A stretch of DNA of 64,000 nucleotides from an uncultured Gammaproteobacteria bacterium (GTDB taxonomy: Bacteria; Pseudomonadota; Gammaproteobacteria; Arenicellales; JAANXG01): NCBI GenBank assembly GCA_947258495.1, contig CAMYIN010000097.1:1-64000 (forward strand), in the 5' to 3' direction. Position numbers and translations under genes: made by a program. The notes below the pieces were generated by a model. The model made no database searches. It was not told where the DNA came from and saw nothing but the letters and a program-made list of their open reading frames with translations. Below, in pieces: positions 10,321 to 19,257 of this stretch (position 1 is its first letter; every line of letters begins with the position of its first letter).

Positions 10321-11193
10321 TTAACGGCCGGCCTGGGCGAACGTGTCGCAGGCCTCTAGCTTTCCGCTGGTCAGGCCGGTGCGAAACCAATGCATGCGCT
10401 GTTGCGACGAGCCGTGGGTGAACGACTCCGGTTGCACGCTTCGCCCGGCCATCTGTTGCATGCGGTCATCGCCCACCGCCGCCGCCGCGCGCAGTCCTTC
10501 TTCCGCATCGCCGGGCTCGAGGATGTTTCGATGCTTGTGCGCGTGGTGCGCCCACACGCCGGCGAAACAATCGGCCTGTAATTCCGTGAGCACGGACAAG
10601 GCGTTGGCGTCGGCGCTCGACGCCCGCGCCTGCATTCGCCGGACCTGATCCGAGGTGCCGAACAGATTTTGCACGTGATGCGCGATCTCGTGACCAATGA
10701 CGTAGGCCTGGGCGAAATCGCCGGAGGCGCCGAACTGACGCAGTTGTCGAAAAAACCCCAAGTCGATGTAGACCTTCTGGTCGGGCGGGCAATAGAAGGG
10801 GCCGGTCGCGGCGGAGCTCAACCCGCACGCGGATTGCACGTAATCCATGTACAGCACCAGGTTGGCGGGCCGGTAGCGCTGTCCGTAGGACCGGAATAAC
10901 GCGCTCCAGGTGTCTTCGGTATCGGCCAACACCACGGATACGAACTGCGCGCCTTCGTCGGTGGGCGATCCCGCGCGCGGCGCCGGGCGGGTTTGCGTTC
11001 GCGAAGACACGGAAGCGTCCCCGGAGAGCAGGCGCAATATCTGCGACGGGTCTCCCCCCATGATCAGAATAGCCACCACCGCCAGCAGGCCGAAGCCACC
11101 GCCGAATTTCACGCCACGCGGCATGCTGCGCGGACGTCCGGAACCGCGGCGGTCCTCGATGTTGGTGCTTCGCCGGCCGCTCCGCCATCTCAT
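10321..11193 (-). CDS. neutral zinc metallopeptidase (YpfJ-like)
   Basis: HEIAHHVQN zinc-binding motif and ELQADCFAGVWAHHA; start trimmed to MRWRSGRRS. Confidence 0.88.
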   Translation of the reverse strand: MRWRSGRRSTNIEDRRGSGRPRSMPRGVKFGGGFGLLAVVAILIMGGDPSQILRLLSGDASVSSRTQTRPAPRAGSPTDEGAQFVSVVLADTEDTWSALFRSYGQRYRPANLVLYMDYVQSACGLSSAATGPFYCPPDQKVYIDLGFFRQLRQFGASGDFAQAYVIGHEIAHHVQNLFGTSDQVRRMQARASSADANALSVLTELQADCFAGVWAHHAHKHRNILEPGDAEEGLRAAAAVGDDRMQQMAGRSVQPESFTHGSSQQRMHWFRTGLTSGKLEACDTFAQAGR

Positions 11194-11629
11194 GTCGTGT
11201 ACACCATGGTGAAAGCCGATCTCCTGTCCTGAGTACGGAATCGGAATCGTTAAGATAAATAAACGGCGCAGACTTGTCGACATGCGGGCGGTGCGTGACG
11301 ATCTTCGGCGGCGCACACCACGCCGGGGCGGAAGCTACCGCGGAGTTCGGTTTATCGACCCGGACTTCGTTCACTGCGCTTGACTGTATCCGCACCCGTG
11401 GCGATGATCAGGGAATAGCCCCGGACTCACCGCCCGAACGCTGCTAACGACCCGGCGCGCACGCGTGCAACAACCAGTCTGCAATGAGAACTAACACGGC
11501 TGCGCGATGCGGCGCTTCGGCTCTCAGAGACCCGCCTACCCGCGCCGTCCTGCGAGCTCATCGATGCGATAGGCGGCGCGGGTTGCGACCGGAGCGCATA
11601 CCGGGAGTTGTTGTCCGATTGGACCGTCG

Positions 11630-12535
11630 ATGAAATCCCTACCGCCGCACGTCTGGCTGACCTTGTGCGTGTTCTTCTGGTCCGGCAATGCCGTGGTCGG
11701 CAAGGCGGCCACCGATCACATGCCCGCCTTCAGCCTCTCGTTCTGGCGCTGGGTGGTGGCGCTCGTCATCATCATCCCCTTCGGTTATCCGCAAGTAGTC
11801 CGTCAGTGGGAGTTCTACCGCGGGAACTGGCGATTCTTATTCGTCATCGCCTTTCTCAGCGTAGCCCTTTACAACACTTTCCAGTATTGGGCGCTCAACT
11901 GGACCTCTGCGATCAACGTCGGCGTCATCAGCGCGAGCCTGCCGATCATGATCTTGTTGATGACGACCGTAATCGGTGCGGAGAAACCCAACCGGTTTCA
12001 GTACGTCGGGGCGGTCATCGCCACAGCCGGCGTGCTCTACGTGATCAGTCGGTCCGATTTGCGGGTGCTGGCGAATCTCAGTGTCAACTTCGGCGACGGT
12101 CTGATTCTTCTGGCGGTGATCGGCTGGGCGATATACTCGGTGCTGCTCAAACGCGTGCCCCCGCACATTGAGCACGTCGGACTGTTAACGGTCCTGATCG
12201 TCTTCGGTCTGATAGGCATAGTTCCGTTTTACCTGTGGGATCTCCTCCAGGGCCACGTATTTGCGCTGAACGTTACGACGGCCTCCGTGATCCTCTACGT
12301 CGGCCTGTTTCCCTCGGTACTAGCTTACGTATTCTGGAACCACGCGGTGAGCGTGGGCGGAGCGAACCTTGCGGGTATATTCGTGAACCTGATCCCGGTG
12401 TTCGTTACCCTGCTGGCCATCGTCTTCCTGGGCGAACGCCTCGCGGGTTTTCATATCCTGGGCATAGCCCTGATATTCCTCGGGATCTATATTGCCACTC
12501 GGCTGGCCGATCGTCGTCGCTGCGCGCGGCGATAA
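11630..12535 (+). CDS. EamA/DMT-superfamily transporter
   Basis: 301 aa, multi-TM, WSGNAVVGKAATDHMPAFSLSFWRW. Confidence 0.87.
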   Translation: MKSLPPHVWLTLCVFFWSGNAVVGKAATDHMPAFSLSFWRWVVALVIIIPFGYPQVVRQWEFYRGNWRFLFVIAFLSVALYNTFQYWALNWTSAINVGVISASLPIMILLMTTVIGAEKPNRFQYVGAVIATAGVLYVISRSDLRVLANLSVNFGDGLILLAVIGWAIYSVLLKRVPPHIEHVGLLTVLIVFGLIGIVPFYLWDLLQGHVFALNVTTASVILYVGLFPSVLAYVFWNHAVSVGGANLAGIFVNLIPVFVTLLAIVFLGERLAGFHILGIALIFLGIYIATRLADRRRCARR

Positions 12536-12541
12536 CGCCCG

Positions 12542-12895
12542 TCAGCTCATGTAGGTCTTCGCTTCTTCGCCGGGGTTGGGGAGACCGGCGATGCACCATG
12601 CGGCGATGCAGCCGCCGAACAGGTTTTTTACCGCATCGCGCGTCATGTTCTGAGAGCGACACACGCGGCGCATCAATGGTACCGCGCCGAACGTCTGGTA
12701 GTAGTCGCGAATAAAGTGGATGACCGACCAGTGTGCCGGTTCCAATGCGAAAATGCCGTAGCTGGATGCAATGGCGCGCGCGGTGTCTTCGGTCCAGCTC
12801 CGGGGGTCGACCAGGAAACCGTCTTCATCGAGCAACGGCGGTATTTCGCTGGTGCGCGCCTGCGGTCGGGCGAGCGCGTTGGTGGTATCGATCAC
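12542..12895 (-). CDS. TusE/DsrC/DsvC family sulfur-relay-like protein
   Basis: 117 aa with DsrC/TusE features (DEDGFLVDPRSWTEDTA, HWSVIHFIRDYYQTFG, LMRRVC, CIAGLPNP); GTG start. Confidence 0.82.
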   Translation of the reverse strand: MIDTTNALARPQARTSEIPPLLDEDGFLVDPRSWTEDTARAIASSYGIFALEPAHWSVIHFIRDYYQTFGAVPLMRRVCRSQNMTRDAVKNLFGGCIAAWCIAGLPNPGEEAKTYMS

Positions 12896-13172
12896 GGCGT
12901 ATCCTCTTTCAAGATATTTCGTTCTGTAAGCAAGACGATACGCCGATTCATTTAGAAACGAAAAGAATATTTATTAATATTGATAGTTCTTTTGGTTATA
13001 AGAAAACCCGCCGCGCTTGACGCCGGCGCGGGCCGCGACGGCCTCCGGCGCCACCCGCTCCGCGCCCGCGGGATGGACGATTTCAATGGGCTCGGCGACT
13101 GTGATACCGCCGCCCGCCGGTCTCGACACCAGGAAGGGCGGCCGCCGGCCGGCGGCGCCCCGGCACGCCGAT

Positions 13173-13340
13173 TTATTTTTGCGCCAGGTCCTTCAGATGC
13201 AAACCGAATTTTTCGCCTTTTCTGCGCCCCTTGCCGGATCGGCGCGGGACCTTGCCGTCCGCCCGGTGTACGTCGCGGCGATCGGACGCGTCCCGGCGTT
13301 GGCGTTTGCGGCGGTTCGGGCCGGAATGGGTAGACGCCAT
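13173..13340 (-). CDS. small very basic hypothetical protein (55 aa)
   Basis: Start MASTHSGPNRRKRQRRDASDRRD preceded by GGAGGG about 9 nt upstream on the minus strand; Lys/Arg-rich. Upstream in-frame starts also exist (13388, 13403). Confidence 0.45.
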   Translation of the reverse strand: MASTHSGPNRRKRQRRDASDRRDVHRADGKVPRRSGKGRRKGEKFGLHLKDLAQK

Positions 13341-13523
13341 GGATACAGGCCCTCCAGCGTGCCCAACTGCTCGAAAAGTCGTTGACATAATATTCACCCC
13401 CACAGTGATTCTTTAAAAAATAACCAAGATCCGGGTCGATTGCAACGCCTTTCGGGCCTAACGCCGCCGGTTTCTCCCTCTTTATCTTGACCAGACCGCG
13501 CTCGGCTGCCGAGCGCGCCGGAT

Positions 13524-14078
13524 TCAACTACTCTTCGGCGTCTCCGCCTCCTCGCAGCCGCCCTCGCTATTGATCTCTACCCGCGGGCGATCCCAGATTC
13601 CGCGGCGCCGCAGCTCCACCAGTGACGACTCCACGAACGCCTCCAGCGAGCTGATGTCGCCGGATTTCTCCGTCACCAGCTTGCCGTCCACGAACAATTC
13701 GGCGCGCACCAGCTGGTCGCCGCAATAGTTCCCGGTGACCTGGACGAAGCGGCCGCTGGCACGATCGCCGCAACCCTCGAATCCCTGCCTGTCGACCTTG
13801 ATGTAGGCGATGCCGTAGCGGCGCAGCATACGGTTCACATGAGGCAGGGCCCCCTCGAAACCGTAGCGAACGATTGCGGACTCCACCGCCGCCGCGGCGG
13901 CGGATCTGTCCTCCGGCGGAAGATCGGGACTCTCCAGGAACACGCTTCCGGTCATGTACTGGCAGTTCTGGTAGACGGCCACCAGGGTCGCGCTGGACGC
14001 TTGGGCGGCGGAGCCCGACCAGCCAGCGACTACCCACAGCGCCAGGGTTATCCGAAGCAAGCATTGATGTGTGCGCAT
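13524..14078 (-). CDS. secreted hypothetical protein
   Basis: Signal peptide (MRTHQCLLRITLALWVVAGWSGSAAQA) and several cysteines; no family recognised. Confidence 0.65.
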   Translation of the reverse strand: MRTHQCLLRITLALWVVAGWSGSAAQASSATLVAVYQNCQYMTGSVFLESPDLPPEDRSAAAAAVESAIVRYGFEGALPHVNRMLRRYGIAYIKVDRQGFEGCGDRASGRFVQVTGNYCGDQLVRAELFVDGKLVTEKSGDISSLEAFVESSLVELRRRGIWDRPRVEINSEGGCEEAETPKSS

Positions 14079-14431
14079 ATGCCCTCCCCTATCGTCGAGT
14101 TGCCTGGCGATCACAGCCCTACGGGGTACGGCTCCGGCGCTGCTCGCAGCGTGTTTCGCGCCCGAAATCGGCACTACGGGCGGCGGCCCGGCAAAGCCCG
14201 CCCCGGTTTTGGATTATCGGATCGTCAGTGTGCAGTAATAGGGTTATGGTACCCGGCTTTACTTCCTTGAAGCCAGGATAAAAGGCCCATTTACAACCAT
14301 GGTTCTAGAGAAATGACCGCATGTCGGCGCGCCGTAGCGTTCCCCACCGTTGGGATTCGCGGGCGGGTGCCGCGATCGCGCCGGCCGGTCCCGGCGCCGC
14401 CGCGGGGTGGGGACCTTTGGGGCCGTGATCC

Positions 14432-15148
14432 GTGACCGCGGCAGGGCGGCGTCGCAACCGCCTACTGTCGTGGTTGGCGAAACTCGGCTGGGGCGTGGTG
14501 CTGGTGTCCGTGTCCGCGGTGCTGGTGCTTCGGTGGTACCCCCCGCCGACATCGGCCTTCATGCTCCGCGCGCAGTGGTCTTCGGCCGATGAATCGCCGC
14601 ACGATCGATATCGCTGGACCGATTGGGAGCACATATCGCCCCACGTCATGCTCGCGGTTATCGCTGCCGAGGATCAGAAATTCCTGAAACATTGGGGCAT
14701 CGACTTTGAGCAGATGAGGATCGCGTTGCAGGAAAACCGGCGCCGGCGGCTACCGCGCGGGGCGAGCACGATCACACAGCAGGTGGCGAAGAACCTGTTT
14801 CTCTGGCCCGGCCGCAGCTATCTGCGCAAGGGGATGGAGGCCTATTTCGCCCTGCTCATCGAGCTGCTGTGGTCGAAACGGCGCATTCTCGAGGTCTACG
14901 TCAATATTGCCGAGTTCGCGCCGGGGACCTTCGGCGCGGCGGCGGCGAGCAGAACGTTTTTCGCCAAGCCGCCGGGGCAGATCCACGCCGACGAAGCCGC
15001 GTTGCTGGCGGCGGTCCTGCCCAACCCACGCAGGCTGGAGCTCGGGCGCCCCTCCGCCTACGTGCGGCAGCGGGCAGGTTGGATACGCGGGCAAATGGAA
15101 CGCCTCGGCGGGGTTGGGCTGCTGGACGACCCCCGATTTGGCGCTTGA
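14432..15148 (+). CDS. mtgA: monofunctional biosynthetic peptidoglycan transglycosylase
   Basis: GT51 motifs: AAEDQKFLKHWGIDFEQM, RGASTITQQVAKNLFLWPGRSYLRKGMEAYFALLIELLWSKRRILEVYVNIAEF. Confidence 0.94.
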   Translation: MTAAGRRRNRLLSWLAKLGWGVVLVSVSAVLVLRWYPPPTSAFMLRAQWSSADESPHDRYRWTDWEHISPHVMLAVIAAEDQKFLKHWGIDFEQMRIALQENRRRRLPRGASTITQQVAKNLFLWPGRSYLRKGMEAYFALLIELLWSKRRILEVYVNIAEFAPGTFGAAAASRTFFAKPPGQIHADEAALLAAVLPNPRRLELGRPSAYVRQRAGWIRGQMERLGGVGLLDDPRFGA

Positions 15149-15150
15149 AT

Positions 15151-15178
15151 CGCGGCGGCCGCGTTGCCGGCCGCCGCG
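15151..15178. terminator. possible bidirectional terminator hairpin between convergent mtgA and msrB
   Basis: Perfect 10-bp stem CGCGGCGGCC / GGCCGCCGCG with 8-nt loop; no clear T-tract. Confidence 0.45.
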
Positions 15179-15186
15179 ACCGGGCG

Positions 15187-15693
15187 TCAGGCCGCTTCGT
15201 CGGGGATGAATCGCAGCGCGACGCCGTTGTTGCACCAGCGCTTTCCGGTCGGCGGTGGCCCGTCGTTGAACACGTGTCCCTGATGGCCGCCGCAACGCGT
15301 GCAGTGATATTCCGTCCGCGGATAGATGAGCTTGAAGTCGGTCTCGGTCTCCAGCTTGCCCGCAATCGGCGCGTAAAAACTGGGCCAGCCGGTTCCGCTG
15401 TCGTATTTGGTTTCGGAACGGAACAATTCGAGGTCGCAGCCGGCACAGACGTACACCCCTTTGCGGTATTCCTTGTTCAGAGGGCTGCTAAAGGGTCGTT
15501 CCGTACCTTCCCGGCGCAGCACGTCGTACGCGCTCGGCGACAGGATTTTCCGCCACTCGGCGTCGGATCGGGAGATCTTCTCGATCCCCGGGGTCTGTGA
15601 GGATTCGGCGCCGGCGCGGAGGAGGCGCGGCAGGAGCACCGCCGTTCCCAGACCCATTGCGCCGAGCACAAATGCGCGTCTTTTCATTTCCAC
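15187..15693 (-). CDS. msrB: peptide-methionine (R)-S-oxide reductase with Tat-like signal
   Basis: SelR/MsrB motifs (SGTGWPSFYAPI, CTRCGGHQGHVFNDGPPPTGKRWCNNGVALRF); N-terminal KRRAFVLG. Confidence 0.92.
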   Translation of the reverse strand: MEMKRRAFVLGAMGLGTAVLLPRLLRAGAESSQTPGIEKISRSDAEWRKILSPSAYDVLRREGTERPFSSPLNKEYRKGVYVCAGCDLELFRSETKYDSGTGWPSFYAPIAGKLETETDFKLIYPRTEYHCTRCGGHQGHVFNDGPPPTGKRWCNNGVALRFIPDEAA

Positions 15694-15739
15694 TCTCCTG
15701 AATCGATTGACCCGTTAGACGTGAGTACGGCGCCGCGGT

Positions 15740-16720
15740 TCAATCTGTGACATTCCCGTAATGCAGCGCGCCAATCAGGCCGGGGTCCCTTTCGGTTATG
15801 GCGTCGCGGATGGCGGCGAGCGGCGCGCCGTCGTCGAAGCGAACAGCGTCCCGGGTCACCACCACCCCGAGTTGATTCCAGAGGCGGGCGAGATCCACCG
15901 ATTCGGCGGCGGCGCCCATGCGTTCGTAGAGGCGCGTCAGCGACGACGTCCCGGTTGCCTCATCCGCCATCGCAAGCAAAGGCGACAGCGAGTCCAATCG
16001 GTCGGTCATGTCCAGGCCCGCGGCAACGATTCCGCGCAGGGCGTGGCGCAGCGTCTTTCTGTTGGCGGTGGTCTTGCGCGTATCGATATCGGCGAGCAGG
16101 CAGAACAAGGCGCCGCCCCAATAGGTGCGGCCCCAGGTGGGTGTGAAATCCAGACCGCGGTCGCCGTCCTCAGGCAGGCCGTGGGGCATGCCCTGCACGA
16201 ATCCGCGCCACACCTGCTCGGGTGACAGGTCGCCCGCGTTGGCGCGGGCGACGGACTCGACGTATACAGCCAATCCCTCCTCCAGCCAGTGATGTCTGCG
16301 CGGCAGCGAGGGCAGGGCCAGGTGGATCATTTCGTGGACCAGCACCCAGTCCCGCTCCAGGTCGGCCGCTCCGGTCTCAGTCCCCAGAGTGATGTTGATC
16401 GTGGGTCCGTAGACCAAGGCTCCGCCGTGCTTCACCCCTCTCCCGGAAGCGGCGCGCATGGCGATATACGCTTGCTCGGTGGGGAAGCGGCCGTAATAAC
16501 CGCCCACCACTTCGGCGGAACGCCGTACCCAATCGAGGAGCGTGTCTTCGGACAGGCGGAAACCGGCATCGTCGACGACCACGTGCAGTCGGCTTTGTGC
16601 CACCTCGATGGTGACGGCCTGGCGGGCGTTCGCCGCGTGGGACGACGCGGCCGGGACCCAAACGAGGGCGATAAGGAACAGACGAATAGCGTCGCCGGGG
16701 CTGTTTCTGCAGTGCGTCAC
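15740..16720 (-). CDS. exported peptidase-MA-like zinc metallopeptidase
   Basis: HEMIH motif followed by WLEEGLAVYVES; likely GTG start inside the longer supplied ORF. Confidence 0.7.
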   Translation of the reverse strand: MTHCRNSPGDAIRLFLIALVWVPAASSHAANARQAVTIEVAQSRLHVVVDDAGFRLSEDTLLDWVRRSAEVVGGYYGRFPTEQAYIAMRAASGRGVKHGGALVYGPTINITLGTETGAADLERDWVLVHEMIHLALPSLPRRHHWLEEGLAVYVESVARANAGDLSPEQVWRGFVQGMPHGLPEDGDRGLDFTPTWGRTYWGGALFCLLADIDTRKTTANRKTLRHALRGIVAAGLDMTDRLDSLSPLLAMADEATGTSSLTRLYERMGAAAESVDLARLWNQLGVVVTRDAVRFDDGAPLAAIRDAITERDPGLIGALHYGNVTD

Positions 16721-16751
16721 TGTTGTTGCGACAAAGGATTGACGCCCGAGT

Positions 16752-18380
16752 TCAAATGCCCGCCGCGGAGCGGGATGCCGCGTCGCCCCTCGCCGCCAGT
16801 CTCTCGACCAGCTGCAGAAACTCCTGGAAATCGTCGACCACGATGTCGGACCTGTGCGGGTAGCGCACCGTGCCGGGAAAGATCTTGGCCAGCCACGCTT
16901 TGTCCCATTTGGCGCCGTTGTAAAACACGCTGGTGATTCCCGCGTTCTTCGCCGCCACGGTGTCGGTCGTGCTGTCCCCCACATACCAGCACGCGGCCCC
17001 TGCTTCGACTCCGAGGTTGTTGAGCGCCCTGAAGATGGGGTCGGGTTCCGGCTTTCTCCGCTCGGTATCGTCCCCCGCGACGATGGTGTCAAAAAGGTCG
17101 ACCCAGGTTCCGTGTTCCACTACCCGCAGTTCGCTCTCCAGAAACTCTCGATCCCGGTTGCTGAGGACGCCCGTCCTGATTCCGAGTTCCCTGAAGCGAC
17201 GAAGCATGGCGGGAATGCCGCGCTCAAGCGGTTCCACCGCGCCGAAATAACGGCGATAGCACCGGTTGAAGGCTTCGTGGGCGATCTGTTTCGCCTCGAG
17301 GTCGTCGCCGAACAGGATCTCGAATATGTCGGTTCGGGAGATCTTTCGTGCGGCTTTGATCTTCGGGTGCAGTTTGTAGTTGTCGCGGACGTATTCGACC
17401 AGTTTTCGGTCGTCCTCGTTTTTGCTTTGCTCGGGATCAATAAGGCGTTCAACGAGACCGAGCGATTCGAGTCCCACCAACATGTCGTCAACGGCGTGGT
17501 ACATGGCGTCGAGGGTGTCGACAAGGGTGGCGTGCCAATCGAACAGCACCACCGACGGTGCGACCAATTTGGCAATTTCGCGCTCTCTCTGCTTGTTCCA
17601 GCACTGCTGCACCAGGGTCAGGAGCTGCTGGAAGTCGTCCACCACGTAGTCTGGAAAATGTGGATGGTGCAGCGTATCGGGAAATATTCTGGCGATCCAA
17701 TCCAGCTCCCATTTCGCCCCGTTGTAAAAAATACTCGTGATTCCGGCGGACTTTGCCGACACGGTGTCCGTGGTGCTGTCGCCGACATACCAGATCTCCG
17801 CATGAGGGCGCAGGTCGGCGAGCTCCAGCGCTTTGTACACCGGTTCCGGCGACGGTTTCAGCTGCGCGGTATCGTCCCCGGCGACGATAACGTCGAACAG
17901 GTCCTTCCACCCACCCGGCTCGATTTCTTCCAGCTCCTGGAGCAGAAACTCGCGCGCTCGATTGGTCAGAACGCCGACTTTGATTCCCAACGCCTTCATT
18001 TGCTCGATAATCCGGCGGATTCCGGACTCAAAGGGCGTCACGTCGCTGTAGTGATTCCGGTAATGACGATTGAAGGCTTCGTGGGCGATCCGTTTGGCCT
18101 CTTCGTCTCGACCGAACAACACCTCGAGAAGGTCCGTGCGCGAAACCTTCTTTTCCGCCTTGAGCTTCGGGTGTAGCGCACGATGCTCACGGATGTAGGC
18201 GACCAGTCGGCGATCGTCCTCCGTTCTGCTTTGGTCCGGGGGAGTAAGCCGGTCGGTGAGGTCGAGGCGGTCGAGTTGTCGCAGCGTGTCTTCCATGGCG
18301 GCGTACATGGCCTCCATGGTGTCCGCGAGCGTGGCGTGCCAGTCGAACAGGACCAGAACCGGACGTGTTAAGCCGTACAT
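16752..18380 (-). CDS. tandemly duplicated HAD-superfamily hydrolase (two fused HAD units)
   Basis: Two homologous halves, each with LFDWHATL, (T/S)NR, conserved Lys and WYVGDSTTDTV; repeat unit 268 aa. Confidence 0.88.
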   Translation of the reverse strand: MYGLTRPVLVLFDWHATLADTMEAMYAAMEDTLRQLDRLDLTDRLTPPDQSRTEDDRRLVAYIREHRALHPKLKAEKKVSRTDLLEVLFGRDEEAKRIAHEAFNRHYRNHYSDVTPFESGIRRIIEQMKALGIKVGVLTNRAREFLLQELEEIEPGGWKDLFDVIVAGDDTAQLKPSPEPVYKALELADLRPHAEIWYVGDSTTDTVSAKSAGITSIFYNGAKWELDWIARIFPDTLHHPHFPDYVVDDFQQLLTLVQQCWNKQREREIAKLVAPSVVLFDWHATLVDTLDAMYHAVDDMLVGLESLGLVERLIDPEQSKNEDDRKLVEYVRDNYKLHPKIKAARKISRTDIFEILFGDDLEAKQIAHEAFNRCYRRYFGAVEPLERGIPAMLRRFRELGIRTGVLSNRDREFLESELRVVEHGTWVDLFDTIVAGDDTERRKPEPDPIFRALNNLGVEAGAACWYVGDSTTDTVAAKNAGITSVFYNGAKWDKAWLAKIFPGTVRYPHRSDIVVDDFQEFLQLVERLAARGDAASRSAAGI

Positions 18381-18774
18381 GACCTCGGCACCAGGTCGAT
18401 GGCACGATGCGAAACGTGGGTCCTCGCGCACACCGTGCGGTTGCCTGCCGTACGCAGAGTCTCAATACCCATGGATCTACCTCGGTAGCGGTTGACGGCG
18501 ACGGCCGGGCACGCGGTGCCGGCCTCGACCGGCCCGATGCGGTAGTCGGAGTGGTCGTCGGAATTTTCGCAAGAAGATACACAAAATCGGTGATGGTGAA
18601 CAATCCGTGTTCCGCAGCGCGAAATCGCTTGCGTAGGCGCACTGTCTGGCCGACAATTTCAGGAGTCGGAATGTGCAGCCGACGCAGGCAGTGGTCATGA
18701 GAGAGCACGAGCAGTCCGCATCGGCCTCGACCACAGGAACGTTCCAGGGTCCTCCTTGCACCGAGGGTCGCGTT

Positions 18775-19257
18775 ATGAGAACGAAGATCGCGCAGTGGGC
18801 ACGGCGCCTGAGTCAGGATCGCCGCCAGTATTTCGACGAAGACATCGATCCCGAGCTGTGGGACCTGCTGCAATCTTCGTCGCTGCTCGAAGTCAAGGAA
18901 TTCGATATCTTCGAGCTCGCCTACAAGGACTGGTTCGGGCACGCGCCCAAGCCGCACGTGAGCGAGGCCCATTTTTCCCGTTATATGTTCAACAAGAAGA
19001 TCCCGGTCTGGGTGCGCCGCTATTCGCGTAAGGTCGTGGAGTTGCATGAGCGGGGAGAGCTGAATCCCAGACAGCTCGGAGTCTACACTCGCCTGCCGAG
19101 CAAACGGTTGAAGCGCCTGGGCACGGTCTACACCATAGTATTGCTGGCCACCATGCTGTACCTGACCGTTGTCGCCTATCGGGATTACGATTACGTGCAA
19201 ACGGAGGTGCCGGTACAGAAGGCGCACGCGGGCCGGCAGAACATGACGACGCCTTAA
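18775..19257 (+). CDS. hypothetical protein with C-terminal transmembrane segment
   Basis: 160 aa from MRTKIAQWARRLS; hydrophobic segment TVYTIVLLATMLYLTVVAY. Confidence 0.65.
   Translation: MRTKIAQWARRLSQDRRQYFDEDIDPELWDLLQSSSLLEVKEFDIFELAYKDWFGHAPKPHVSEAHFSRYMFNKKIPVWVRRYSRKVVELHERGELNPRQLGVYTRLPSKRLKRLGTVYTIVLLATMLYLTVVAYRDYDYVQTEVPVQKAHAGRQNMTTP

Noticed and set aside
12952-13527. 191-aa minus-strand ORF through the GC-rich intergenic region
   Set aside because: Translation looks noncoding (Pro/Arg-rich) and competes with the better-supported 55-aa ORF with a Shine-Dalgarno; some real peptide cannot be excluded.
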